Source: Flavobacteriales bacterium (lineage in GTDB: Bacteria > Bacteroidota > Bacteroidia > Flavobacteriales_F > PHOS-HE28). From it: a stretch of 64,000 nucleotides of DNA. The DNA lies in contig JAHCIA010000001.1 of the NCBI GenBank assembly GCA_026129465.1, forward strand, positions 1,869,964 to 1,933,963. Direction: 5' to 3'. Below the pieces are notes generated by a model. The model saw nothing but the letters and a program-made list of their open reading frames with translations, was not told the origin of the DNA and made no database searches. Shown one piece after another: positions 52,042 through 61,502 of this stretch. Position 1 is the stretch's first letter, and every line of letters starts with the position of its first letter. Position numbers and translations under genes: made by a program.

Positions 52042-55000
52042 ATGAGGAAAACCATCAAAATCATCACGCGATTTGCCGCCCTGCTGGGTGGTTTCGTGTT
52101 GTGTGGAGGACTCCTCCATGCGCAGCTCACCGTTTCACCGCAGTCCGACCCCTTGGAGTTGGCCCGTGCCATTACCGGTCCGGGTGTGCAGATCGGCAAC
52201 GTGCTGATCGACTGCCATCCCCAGGGCTATGGCGAGTTCAGTTACAGTGGCTCCGTGCTCGGCGTGCAGGAGGGCATCCTGCTCACCACAGGCACCATCG
52301 GCAATGCCGTGGGCCCGAACAATGTGGAGAACAAGACCTTCGAACAGAACGCGCCCGGCAGCCCGCTGCTGAACATCGTCACGGGGCGCACCACCTACGA
52401 CGCCTGCCGCTTCGAGTTCGATGTGATCCCCGGCGGAGATTCACTCAGCTTCAACTTCTCCTTCGCCAGCGAGGAATACAATGAATGGGTGGGGTCTCAG
52501 TACAACGACGTGTTCGGCTTCTTCATCAGCGGCCCGGGCATCACCGGCGACCCCGGCATCGCGCCAGAGAAGAACATCGCCCTGCTGCCCGGCACCAACG
52601 ACGCCGTGGCGATCAACAATGTGAACAATGGCTCCAACGCGGCCTACTACCACGACAACGCGGGTGGGCAGCACATCCAGTACGACGGTCTGACGCGGCA
52701 CCTGCGCGCCGTGGCCGAAGTGCAACCCTGCCAGACCTACCGCCTGAAGCTCATCGTGGCCGACGCCAGCGACCGCAAGTATGACAGCGGCGTGTTCATC
52801 GAGCGCATCGAGAGCAACAGTGTGTCGATGACGGCCCTCACCTCCAGCGGCTTCACCAACCTGGTGGAAGGCTGCAACGCAGGCATGGTGCGATTCAACC
52901 GGCAACTGGTCACCGCCGATCCCCTGGTCGTGCCCTTCTTCCTTACGGGTACGGCCCTCAATGGAGTGGACTATCCGCTCATCGGCGACCCGGACCCCTT
53001 GGTGGCCAAGACGGCCACGATCCCCCCCAATGCCGCGAGCGTGGATGTGCACTTCAACCCCATCGCTGACGACATTCCGGAAGGCATCGAGCATATCCGC
53101 GTCCACCTCAGCTCATCGGTCTGTCCAGGGTTCCATCTGGACAGTCTTGACCTGCACATCCAGGATTCGCTCTTCGCCACGGTGAACACCCCCTTGCCGA
53201 TCTGCCCCGGAGGTTCCACTCAACTCACCGCGGCGGGCGGTCTCACCTACAGCTGGAGCCCCGCCACCGGATTGAGCGCGACGAACATCGCGAACCCGAT
53301 CGCTTCGCCCGCCACAACGACCATCTACCAGGTGACGATCTCGGCCGGTGCATGCAGCGAGACCCTTTCCACCACGGTAACCGTCAGCGACATCACGCTG
53401 GGTGCGGTGATCACACAGCCACTCTGCCAGGGCGATCAGAACGGCGCGATCAACCTCTCGTTGAGCGGCGGTGCGCCCCCCTACACCTTCGCCTGGACCG
53501 GCCCGAACGGCTTCACCGCCTCCACGGAAGACCTGGTGAATGTGGACCACGGCACCTATACCGTGACCGTGACGGATGGCGCAGGATGCACGCGCGTGCA
53601 GAGCTTCAATGTGAACACACCCGCCGCGCTCCAACTCACTACCACCGCGCCAACCCTGCCCTTCGGCCAGAACATCTCCTGCACGGGTGGCCTGGACGGC
53701 AGCATCGACCTGACCGTGACCGGTGGCGCGGCACCGTACATCTACGCCTGGAACGGCCCCAACGGCTTCACAGCCAGCACACAGGATATCACAGGCATCA
53801 GTGCCGGCACCTACACGGTGACCGTGACCGATGCGAAGGGATGCACCGCCATCGCGGAGCGCACGCTGGTTGAACCACCCGCGCTCGACATCTCCTTCAC
53901 GAACATGCAACCCACGTCCTGCCCGGGATCCACGGATGGTGCCGCGACCGCCGTGGTGAACGGTGGCATGCCGCCGTACTCTTTCAATTGGAACACGAAC
54001 CCGGCCCAGACCGGCGCCACCGCTTCAGGCCTGGCCGCGGGGAACTGGGTGGTGATGGTCACCGACGGGTATGGATGCCAGAGCAGCGCCACGGTGACGA
54101 CCGTGACCGGCAGCGCACCGATCACCGTGTCGTTCTCCAACGTGAGCAACGTGATCCAATGCCAGGGTCAGGGCAATCCGCACGGCACGGCCACCGCGGT
54201 TCCCAATGGGGGAACACCACCCTACAGCTATTCATGGAACACGCTCCCGCCGCAGAACACCGCCATGGCGGATTTCAACACTGGCGGAACATGGACCGTG
54301 ACGGTGACCGATGCCAACGGATGCACTGGCAGCAACAGCATCACCGTGCAGCAGCCGGGCCAGCCCACGATGTCGATCGTATCTCAGCAGAACGCCAACT
54401 GCTTCGGCGTGTGGAACGGTACGGCCACCGTGCAGATCAGCGGGGGATCCAACGTGCAATCGATCACGTGGAATACCGTACCCCCTCAAAACGGCAACAC
54501 GGCCACCGGTCTCGCACCCGGCACCTACATCGTCACCGCACATCATGCGGACGGTTGCCAGACCGTGGCCAGCGTGACGATCCTTGGCCCCACAGCACCG
54601 CTTGAAGCGACGATCGCCAGTTCCACGAACGTGGTCTGCTTCGGTGATGGCCAGGGCAGTGCCACCGTGAATGTGAGCGGTGGCACGGCGCTATACAGCT
54701 ATTCATGGAACACCACGCCGGTCCAGACGGGAGCCATCGCCACCGCGCTTGCGCCAGGCACCTGGACCGTGACCGTGACCGATGCGAATGGTTGTACGAC
54801 CAACGCCTCTGTGAACATCGGCGGACCGGTCGCACCATTGCAAGTGGATGCCGAAGTGCTGACGCACGTGCTGTGCTTCAGCACCACCGACGGCTCCGCT
54901 TCGGCTTCGGCCAGCGGCGGCACCGCTCCATACACCTACAGTTGGAACACCTCGCCCATACAGACCACCTCGGTGGCGGCGGACTTGCCCCCAGGCACCT

Positions 55001-58000
55001 GGACCGTGACCGTGACCGATGCGAACGGCTGTACGGCCCAAGCATCCGTGACGATCAACGGCATCGATGTGGACCTGGAGGCCTTCGTGGAGAGCTGGAC
55101 CCCGATCTCCTGCTTCGGCGCGAATGACGGCAGCATCACCATCACCATCGTGGGCGGCAGCGGATCCTACTCCGTGGTGTGGAATACCGAACCTCCTCAA
55201 ACGGGTGTCACGGCCACGAACCTGCCACCCGGCGACCACACCGCCACGGTGACCGACAACAACGGTTGCGCCGTGCCCAAGTACGTCTTCTTCACGCTCG
55301 GCGGTCCGGATGGCCCCTTGACCATCGATGCGCTGCTGAGCGACTTCAACGGCTACAACGTTTCATGCCACAATGGTTATGACGGCAGCATCGACATCAC
55401 CGTTACCGGCGGCAACTTCCCCTACACCTATGTCTGGACCGACGACCATGGCAACATGACCGGGGTGGAGGACCTCTCCAACCTGGATCCGGACAACTAT
55501 TACCTCACGGTGACCGACGCTGGTGGATGCGTGGTATCCACCTCCTGGACACTCACCGCACCGCCTGCGATCCAAGTGACCGCGGACATCACCACGGCCG
55601 ATTGCCAAGGCAGCCCCACCGGTGCCATCGATGCCTCGATCACCGGCGGCGTTTCGCCCTACTCGTTCGCCTGGACCGGCCCGAACGGCTTCACAGCCAA
55701 CACGCTGGACCTCTCCGATCTGGAAGCCGGCGTGTACACCATCACCGTGACGGATGCCAACGGCTGCACGCTGGCGGAGGCCTTCGACGTGAATGAACCC
55801 GGAATCTTCCAAGTGGATGCGGTGCTCAGTGCATACCCCGGCAGCTGGAATGTGAGCTGCGCGGAGGCCACCGATGGCAGCATCGATGTGTCCATCACAG
55901 GCGGTACCGGGCCATACAATTACGCATGGACCGGTCCCGGTGGCTTCACCGCCAATACGGAGGATCTCTCAGGCATCGGCAGTGGCACCTATACGCTCAC
56001 CATCACCGATGCCAACGGCTGCGGAACACTGGCCTCCTACACCATGCTCGCGCCTTCGCCGCTCAACATCAACCTGTCACCGCTGCTGACGAATGGCTAC
56101 CACATCGATTGCCATGGCGCGAACAGCGGTGGCATCGATGCGACGATCACCGGTGGGACGGTGTTCTACACCCTCTCGTGGGCCGGGCCTGGTGGCTACA
56201 CGGCCGGGACGGAGGACATCTACAACCTTTCGCCAGGCACGTACACGCTGGAGGTGACCGACACGAACGGCTGCTTCGCGCAGGCCTCGGTGACCCTGGT
56301 GGAACCACCGCCGATCGCGGCTGTTCCCAGCACATCCATGCATCCCAGCGGTGATGCGGTGGCCTGCCACGGCGCATCCACGGGCACCATATCACTCGCC
56401 ATCACCGGCGGTGTGGCCCCGCACAACGTGACCTGGGCAGGCCCCGGAGGCTTCACCGCCTCGGGCGCGAACATTAGCGGGCTCGCGGCCGGCACCTACC
56501 AGGCCACCATCACCGATGCGAATGGTTGCGTCTACCAGACCTTCGTGACGCTCACCGAACCTGATGAGGTGGCGCTGGACTTCACCGTCACCGACCACAA
56601 TGGCAGTGGTGTGACCTGTGCTGGCGCCATGGACGGTGCCATCAGCATCAGCGCCACGGGCGGTGCTGGCGGTTTCGCCTTCGCCTGGACCGGCCCCGGC
56701 GGCTACACCTCCTCGCTACCCGCGATCAGCGGTATCGGCGCGGGCACCTACCAGGTGACCATCACCGACGCGAACGGTTGCACATCGCAGCAATCCTTCA
56801 ACTTGACGGCACCGGACGCGCTCGATGCCGGCCTGGCGCTCTCGAATTTCAATGGCAACAATGTCAGCTGCCATGATGCCAGCGACGGCACGATCACGCT
56901 GAGCATCGCCGGCGGCACCGCCCCATGGACGATCGCCTGGTCAGGCCCGGACGGTTTCTCGGATGACGGCACCGACCTCAACGACCTGCATCCCGGCATC
57001 TACACCGTGGTGGTCACTGACGCCAACGGCTGCGTGCTGGAAGCCTCCGCCAACCTGACCGCTCCCGCTCCGGTGACGATCGACCTGCTGGTCTCCTCCT
57101 ACATCGGAGGCGCCAACGTGAGCTGCTCCGGCGCCGACGACGGTTCGGTGGACCTCGCTGTAAGCGGCGGCACCGGGCCATATTCCTACAACTGGTCCGA
57201 TGGACTGGGCTTCCTCTCCAATGACGCGGACATCAGCGGTCTCGCACCTGGCACCTACACCGTGGTGGTCACGGACGCCAACGGCTGCACCGCCACGGAT
57301 GAGGCGACCCTGCAGGCGCCCGACCCCATCGGCATCGACGCCACGTTGAGCTTGGCGAACGGCAACAACATCAGCTGTGCCGGTGCCACCGATGGTGCCA
57401 TCACGCTTGATGTGACCGGCGGTACCGCACCTTTCAGTTTCAGCTGGAGCAATGGTGCGGACAGCCAGGACCTCGGCGATCTGGGCGCCGGCACCTACGA
57501 AGTGACCGTGACCGACGCCAACGGGTGCGTGGCCACGAGCGCCTGGACACTGACCGCGCCGGAGACCCTGGCCGCACAGGCCACAGCCACCATCCAGCCC
57601 GGCGGTTTCAACACCACCTGCCATGGCGTGAACGATGGCGCGATCAATACGAACGTGACCGGTGGCACAGCGCCCTATGCTTTCCAGTGGAATGGACCAG
57701 GTGGCTTCAATGCGAACACGGACGATATCACGGACCTGGTCGCGGGTGAATACAGCCTGCTCGTGACCGATGCCAATGGATGCGTCACCGCGCTGGAAGT
57801 GATCGTGTCGCAGCCGCAGCCCATCGCGGTGCAACTGCAGGCGACGACCTGGAACGGAGGCCAGCACATCACCTGCTTCGGCGAGGCGGATGGTGCGGTG
57901 AGCGCCGGCATCACCGGTGGTGTGCCAGGCTACACGCTGGTCTGGAGCGGCCCCGGTGGTTTCACCTCCGGCGATGACATGCTCACCGGCCTGATCGCCG

Positions 58001-60549
58001 GCACCTACACCCTGCTGGTGACCGACGACAACGGATGCACAGGAACCCAGAGCATCACGCTCACTGAGCCCCAGCCGCTGGAGGTCTCGGCCATGCTCAG
58101 CGAACTCGATGGTGGTTTCCAAGTGAGCTGCGCGGGCGACGATGGTTCCATCACCATCACGGTGGATGGCGGTACGCCGGCACACCAGTACAGCTGGACC
58201 GGGCCGAACGGTTTCGGCTCCACTGCGCTGAACTTGAACGGCCTTGGTGCCGGTACCTATCACCTGACGGTGACCGACGCCAACGGCTGCATGCACGAGT
58301 CGAACCACACCCTGTTGGCACCAGAGCTCATTTCGGCATCCTTCAGCATGACGCCGAACACCTGCCCGGGCGATGATACCGGTTCGATCTCGCTGACGAT
58401 CGAAGGCGGTGCGGCGCCCTACACGCAGCAATGGAGCGGTCCCGATGGCTTCACCAGTTCGGACCTGGACATCACCGGACTCGCCGCAGGGTCCTACACG
58501 GTGTCGATCGACGATGCCATCGGCTGCGGAGGAAGCTTTACCGCGGTTCTCATCGGACCGGCACCGATCGAAAGCGGCACCTACGTATCCTTCTATGGCC
58601 AACACAACATCGCCTGCGTGGGCGACAGTACGGGCGTGATCGAACTGACGCCCCAAGGCGGTACCGCGCCCTATACCCTGCAGGTGGATGGCCCGGATGG
58701 CTTCAGTTCCACCTCGCCCGAGTTGAGCGGACTGCCCGCGGGCATCTACTTCGTGCATATCACCGATGCGAACGGCTGTGTGATGGACACCACCATCACA
58801 CTCACCCAGCCCGAGCTGGCCATCGACGTATCGCTGGAGGTCTCCGTTTACCCGAGCGGCACCAATGTGAGTTGTCACGGCGCGGCCGACGGCTGGATCC
58901 TCGCCACGGTGACAGGCGGTACGGGCGACTACATCTTCCTGTGGCGCGGACCCGACAGCCTGGAATGGAACACACCCTTCATTGATGGACTCACGGCCGG
59001 CGACTACGCCTATGAACTGGTGGTGACGGATGAGAACCAGTGCACCTATTTCATGGAGGTCACCCTCACACAGCCTGAAGCGCCGATCACCGCCAGCTTC
59101 GCGCTGAGCGAGTTCCCCGGTGGATACAACGTGCCATGCAGCGACGCCACGAACGGCAGCATCACTTCGATCGCGGCCGGTGGAAATGGCGGCTTCACCT
59201 GGTCGTGGAGCGGTCCGAACGGATACAATTCCACCGATCAGGACATCAGCGGCCTGGCCCCCGGCACCTATACCGTCACGATCACCGATATCAACGGCTG
59301 TGAATTCGTGGAGGAGCTGACGATCATCGCGCCTGAACCCCTGGCGATCGACCTGGGGGCCTCCACCTTCCCCAGCGGCACGAACATCTCCTGCCATGGC
59401 GCCAATGACGGCTCCATCACCGCTATGGTAAGCGGCGGCACACCCGGCCACGTGCTTCTTTGGAACGGCCCCGGCGGCTTCCAGAGCAGCTCGGCCATGA
59501 TCACGGATCTCGCGCCCGGCACCTACTGCCTCACGGTGACCGACGCGAACAACTGCACCACGCAACAGTGCATCATCATCAGCGAGCCTGCTGAAATGAC
59601 CGCCAGCGCCACAACGACATCCGCCTCCTGCGGCCAATCCATTGGAGCGGTGGACACACAGGTGAGCGGCGGATCGGCACCCTACACCTACCAGTGGGCG
59701 CATGGTCCCACCACCGCAGCGCTGAGTGGGCTCGATCCGGGAACCTTCCAGGTCACCATTACCGACCTCAATGGTTGTACGGCCACGGTGAGCGCCACCG
59801 TGACGGGCACACCCGGGGTGATGGCCGAAGCTGATGTGGTGGACAACCTCTGCCACGACGGAGCCGAAGGGAGCATCGCGCTCACGGTCACTTCGGGTAC
59901 CGCGCCCTTCACCTACGCGTGGAACAATGGCGGGCAATCCGACCTGCTGGAGAACCTCAACGCCGGCCTCTACAGTGTCACCGTGACGGACGCCAATGGC
60001 TGCGTCTTCACCGGCAGCTGGCAGGTGGTCCAGAACAGCGCGATCGTCATCGGCACCTCGCTGTCCACCTACAACGGTGGATACAATATCAGCCATTACG
60101 GTGGTACGGACGGCAGCATCGACCTGCAGGTGTCCGGTGGCACGCCTCCCTACAGCTACGACTGGTCCAACGGCGCCAACACCTCCTCCATCCATGGCCT
60201 TCCAGCTGGCACCTATATGGTGGTGGTGACGGATGCGAACGGCTGCGAAGCCATGCTCACGGTGGTCCTGACCGAGCCGAACGACCTGGTGATGCCCACA
60301 GGCTTCAGCCCGAACGGCGATGGCGCCAACGACTTCTTCGTGATCCAGGGTCTGGACGCCTACCCGGCCAACACGTTCGTGGTGCTCAACCGCTGGGGCA
60401 ACGTGGTGTACGACCGCCTCAACTACCGCAACGATTGGAACGGCGAGAACAGCCAGGGCCAGGCGCTGCCCAACGGGACCTACTTCGCCATCCTGAAAGT
60501 GAACGACGGTGCCCGCACGCTGCAGGGTTATGTGGACCTGCGCCGATGA
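52042..60549 (+). CDS. Giant SprB-like surface protein with choice-of-anchor L and CHU_C domains
   Basis: 2,835 residues. The ATG at 52042 opens the signal peptide (MRKTIKIITRFAALLGGFVL); frames upstream to 51961 lack one. In order: a choice-of-anchor L-type domain (EGILLTTGTIGNAVGPNNVE, NFSFASEEYNEWVGSQYND); a Calx-beta-like segment (ADDIPEGIEHIRVHLSS); a PKD/Ig-like unit (LTAAGGLTYSWSPATGLS); 28 SprB-type repeats; and a gliding-motility CHU_C/T9SS type B tail (GFSPNGDGANDFFVIQGLDA). SprB is the mobile adhesin of gliding Flavobacteria; here it could mediate adhesion. The stop overlaps the sprF-like start (ATGA). Confidence 0.93.
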   Translation: MRKTIKIITRFAALLGGFVLCGGLLHAQLTVSPQSDPLELARAITGPGVQIGNVLIDCHPQGYGEFSYSGSVLGVQEGILLTTGTIGNAVGPNNVENKTFEQNAPGSPLLNIVTGRTTYDACRFEFDVIPGGDSLSFNFSFASEEYNEWVGSQYNDVFGFFISGPGITGDPGIAPEKNIALLPGTNDAVAINNVNNGSNAAYYHDNAGGQHIQYDGLTRHLRAVAEVQPCQTYRLKLIVADASDRKYDSGVFIERIESNSVSMTALTSSGFTNLVEGCNAGMVRFNRQLVTADPLVVPFFLTGTALNGVDYPLIGDPDPLVAKTATIPPNAASVDVHFNPIADDIPEGIEHIRVHLSSSVCPGFHLDSLDLHIQDSLFATVNTPLPICPGGSTQLTAAGGLTYSWSPATGLSATNIANPIASPATTTIYQVTISAGACSETLSTTVTVSDITLGAVITQPLCQGDQNGAINLSLSGGAPPYTFAWTGPNGFTASTEDLVNVDHGTYTVTVTDGAGCTRVQSFNVNTPAALQLTTTAPTLPFGQNISCTGGLDGSIDLTVTGGAAPYIYAWNGPNGFTASTQDITGISAGTYTVTVTDAKGCTAIAERTLVEPPALDISFTNMQPTSCPGSTDGAATAVVNGGMPPYSFNWNTNPAQTGATASGLAAGNWVVMVTDGYGCQSSATVTTVTGSAPITVSFSNVSNVIQCQGQGNPHGTATAVPNGGTPPYSYSWNTLPPQNTAMADFNTGGTWTVTVTDANGCTGSNSITVQQPGQPTMSIVSQQNANCFGVWNGTATVQISGGSNVQSITWNTVPPQNGNTATGLAPGTYIVTAHHADGCQTVASVTILGPTAPLEATIASSTNVVCFGDGQGSATVNVSGGTALYSYSWNTTPVQTGAIATALAPGTWTVTVTDANGCTTNASVNIGGPVAPLQVDAEVLTHVLCFSTTDGSASASASGGTAPYTYSWNTSPIQTTSVAADLPPGTWTVTVTDANGCTAQASVTINGIDVDLEAFVESWTPISCFGANDGSITITIVGGSGSYSVVWNTEPPQTGVTATNLPPGDHTATVTDNNGCAVPKYVFFTLGGPDGPLTIDALLSDFNGYNVSCHNGYDGSIDITVTGGNFPYTYVWTDDHGNMTGVEDLSNLDPDNYYLTVTDAGGCVVSTSWTLTAPPAIQVTADITTADCQGSPTGAIDASITGGVSPYSFAWTGPNGFTANTLDLSDLEAGVYTITVTDANGCTLAEAFDVNEPGIFQVDAVLSAYPGSWNVSCAEATDGSIDVSITGGTGPYNYAWTGPGGFTANTEDLSGIGSGTYTLTITDANGCGTLASYTMLAPSPLNINLSPLLTNGYHIDCHGANSGGIDATITGGTVFYTLSWAGPGGYTAGTEDIYNLSPGTYTLEVTDTNGCFAQASVTLVEPPPIAAVPSTSMHPSGDAVACHGASTGTISLAITGGVAPHNVTWAGPGGFTASGANISGLAAGTYQATITDANGCVYQTFVTLTEPDEVALDFTVTDHNGSGVTCAGAMDGAISISATGGAGGFAFAWTGPGGYTSSLPAISGIGAGTYQVTITDANGCTSQQSFNLTAPDALDAGLALSNFNGNNVSCHDASDGTITLSIAGGTAPWTIAWSGPDGFSDDGTDLNDLHPGIYTVVVTDANGCVLEASANLTAPAPVTIDLLVSSYIGGANVSCSGADDGSVDLAVSGGTGPYSYNWSDGLGFLSNDADISGLAPGTYTVVVTDANGCTATDEATLQAPDPIGIDATLSLANGNNISCAGATDGAITLDVTGGTAPFSFSWSNGADSQDLGDLGAGTYEVTVTDANGCVATSAWTLTAPETLAAQATATIQPGGFNTTCHGVNDGAINTNVTGGTAPYAFQWNGPGGFNANTDDITDLVAGEYSLLVTDANGCVTALEVIVSQPQPIAVQLQATTWNGGQHITCFGEADGAVSAGITGGVPGYTLVWSGPGGFTSGDDMLTGLIAGTYTLLVTDDNGCTGTQSITLTEPQPLEVSAMLSELDGGFQVSCAGDDGSITITVDGGTPAHQYSWTGPNGFGSTALNLNGLGAGTYHLTVTDANGCMHESNHTLLAPELISASFSMTPNTCPGDDTGSISLTIEGGAAPYTQQWSGPDGFTSSDLDITGLAAGSYTVSIDDAIGCGGSFTAVLIGPAPIESGTYVSFYGQHNIACVGDSTGVIELTPQGGTAPYTLQVDGPDGFSSTSPELSGLPAGIYFVHITDANGCVMDTTITLTQPELAIDVSLEVSVYPSGTNVSCHGAADGWILATVTGGTGDYIFLWRGPDSLEWNTPFIDGLTAGDYAYELVVTDENQCTYFMEVTLTQPEAPITASFALSEFPGGYNVPCSDATNGSITSIAAGGNGGFTWSWSGPNGYNSTDQDISGLAPGTYTVTITDINGCEFVEELTIIAPEPLAIDLGASTFPSGTNISCHGANDGSITAMVSGGTPGHVLLWNGPGGFQSSSAMITDLAPGTYCLTVTDANNCTTQQCIIISEPAEMTASATTTSASCGQSIGAVDTQVSGGSAPYTYQWAHGPTTAALSGLDPGTFQVTITDLNGCTATVSATVTGTPGVMAEADVVDNLCHDGAEGSIALTVTSGTAPFTYAWNNGGQSDLLENLNAGLYSVTVTDANGCVFTGSWQVVQNSAIVIGTSLSTYNGGYNISHYGGTDGSIDLQVSGGTPPYSYDWSNGANTSSIHGLPAGTYMVVVTDANGCEAMLTVVLTEPNDLVMPTGFSPNGDGANDFFVIQGLDAYPANTFVVLNRWGNVVYDRLNYRNDWNGENSQGQALPNGTYFAILKVNDGARTLQGYVDLRR
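53392..60291 (+). repeat. 28 tandem SprB-type repeats (about 75-88 residues each)
   Basis: Counted by eye. Each unit has a Cys near the start (typically NVSCHGA.DGSI), GG.APY.Y.W in the middle and GTYTVTVTDANGC at the end. Units 3-8 share a WNT.P.QT variant where the others have W.GP.GF. The last unit has His-Tyr (NISHYGG) in place of the first Cys. The DNA coding for VTVTDANGC is nearly identical in many units. Confidence 0.85.
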
Positions 60550-61502
60550 ACCTCCAACGCATGACGACGATGAAGACCATCCGAGAAACGATACTCCTGG
60601 CGACCGTCCTGCTGGGCGCCGTCAGCGCGCGTGCGCAACAGGAAGTGATGGTGAGCCAGTACATGTTCAACCAGCTCTTCCTCAACCCGGCCTATGCCGG
60701 CAGCCACGGCTACGCGGGGGCCAGTCTGCTGCACCGCTCGCAATGGATGCAGGTGGAAGGCGCACCACGCACGAGCATGCTGGCCCTTGACGCACCGCTG
60801 ATGCATGACAAGATGGGCGTAGGCTTCACCATCGCGCACGACCAGATCGGTGTGACGCGCGATCTGGACATGGCGGCGCAATACGCCTACCACATGCGGG
60901 TGGGCGCCAACAGCAAACTATCGCTGGGCCTCAAGGCCGGCGTGAGCCTCTATTCCGCCCGCCTGAGCGAACTGCTCTACTGGGACGTGAACGACCAGGT
61001 CTTCGCCGCGGACATCAGCAATGCCGTGGTGGGCAAGTTCGGCTTCGGCGCCTATTGGTATGATGCCACCAGCTATGTGGGGATCTCCGTGCCCAACATC
61101 CGGTCCGCCGATGGCGCGATCAGGTCGCAGGTGACCTCAGCGCTGGACCACTACTTCACGCAACACTACTACCTGCACGCCGGCAAGGTCTTCCCGCTGG
61201 GCGAGTACTTCGACATCAAGCCCAGCACATTGATCAAGTACATGCCCAACGCGCCGGTGCAGGCTGATGTGAACGTGAATGTGCTGTACAAGGAACGCGT
61301 GTGGCTGGGCGCGGGTTACCGCACAGGAGACGCCATCGTGGCCATGGCGGAGTACCAGATCAATCCTTTCCTGCGCATCGGCTACGCCTACGACATGACC
61401 ACTTCACGCCTGCGCAACTACACCAGCGGCGGCCACGAGATCATGCTGGGCATGGACTTCGGCCGCGACCTGGTGCGCATCAAGACCCCACGCTACTTCT
61501 GA
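60546..61502 (+). CDS. PorP/SprF family type IX secretion membrane protein
   Basis: 318 residues from the overlapping ATG; an ATG at 60570 would begin directly with the signal peptide (MKTIRETILLATVLLGAVSA). The family opening QQEVMVSQYMFNQLFLNPAY is followed by AGSHGYAGASLLHRSQW and a beta-barrel pattern to FGRDLVRIKTPRYF. SprF-type proteins are needed for export or surface retention of their paired SprB-like cargo with type B sorting domains. ATGA overlap with the giant gene and TGATG overlap with the next gene imply coupled translation. Confidence 0.93.
   Translation: MNLQRMTTMKTIRETILLATVLLGAVSARAQQEVMVSQYMFNQLFLNPAYAGSHGYAGASLLHRSQWMQVEGAPRTSMLALDAPLMHDKMGVGFTIAHDQIGVTRDLDMAAQYAYHMRVGANSKLSLGLKAGVSLYSARLSELLYWDVNDQVFAADISNAVVGKFGFGAYWYDATSYVGISVPNIRSADGAIRSQVTSALDHYFTQHYYLHAGKVFPLGEYFDIKPSTLIKYMPNAPVQADVNVNVLYKERVWLGAGYRTGDAIVAMAEYQINPFLRIGYAYDMTTSRLRNYTSGGHEIMLGMDFGRDLVRIKTPRYF

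Noticed and set aside
57000..60195. 1,084-residue leftward frame opposite the SprB-like repeats
   Set aside because: It mirrors the repeat periodicity of the real gene and has no signal, domain or start context of its own.
53392..60291. Repeat array considered as CRISPR or non-coding satellite
   Set aside because: The units are about 230-260 bases, in frame and coding, with no spacer structure.
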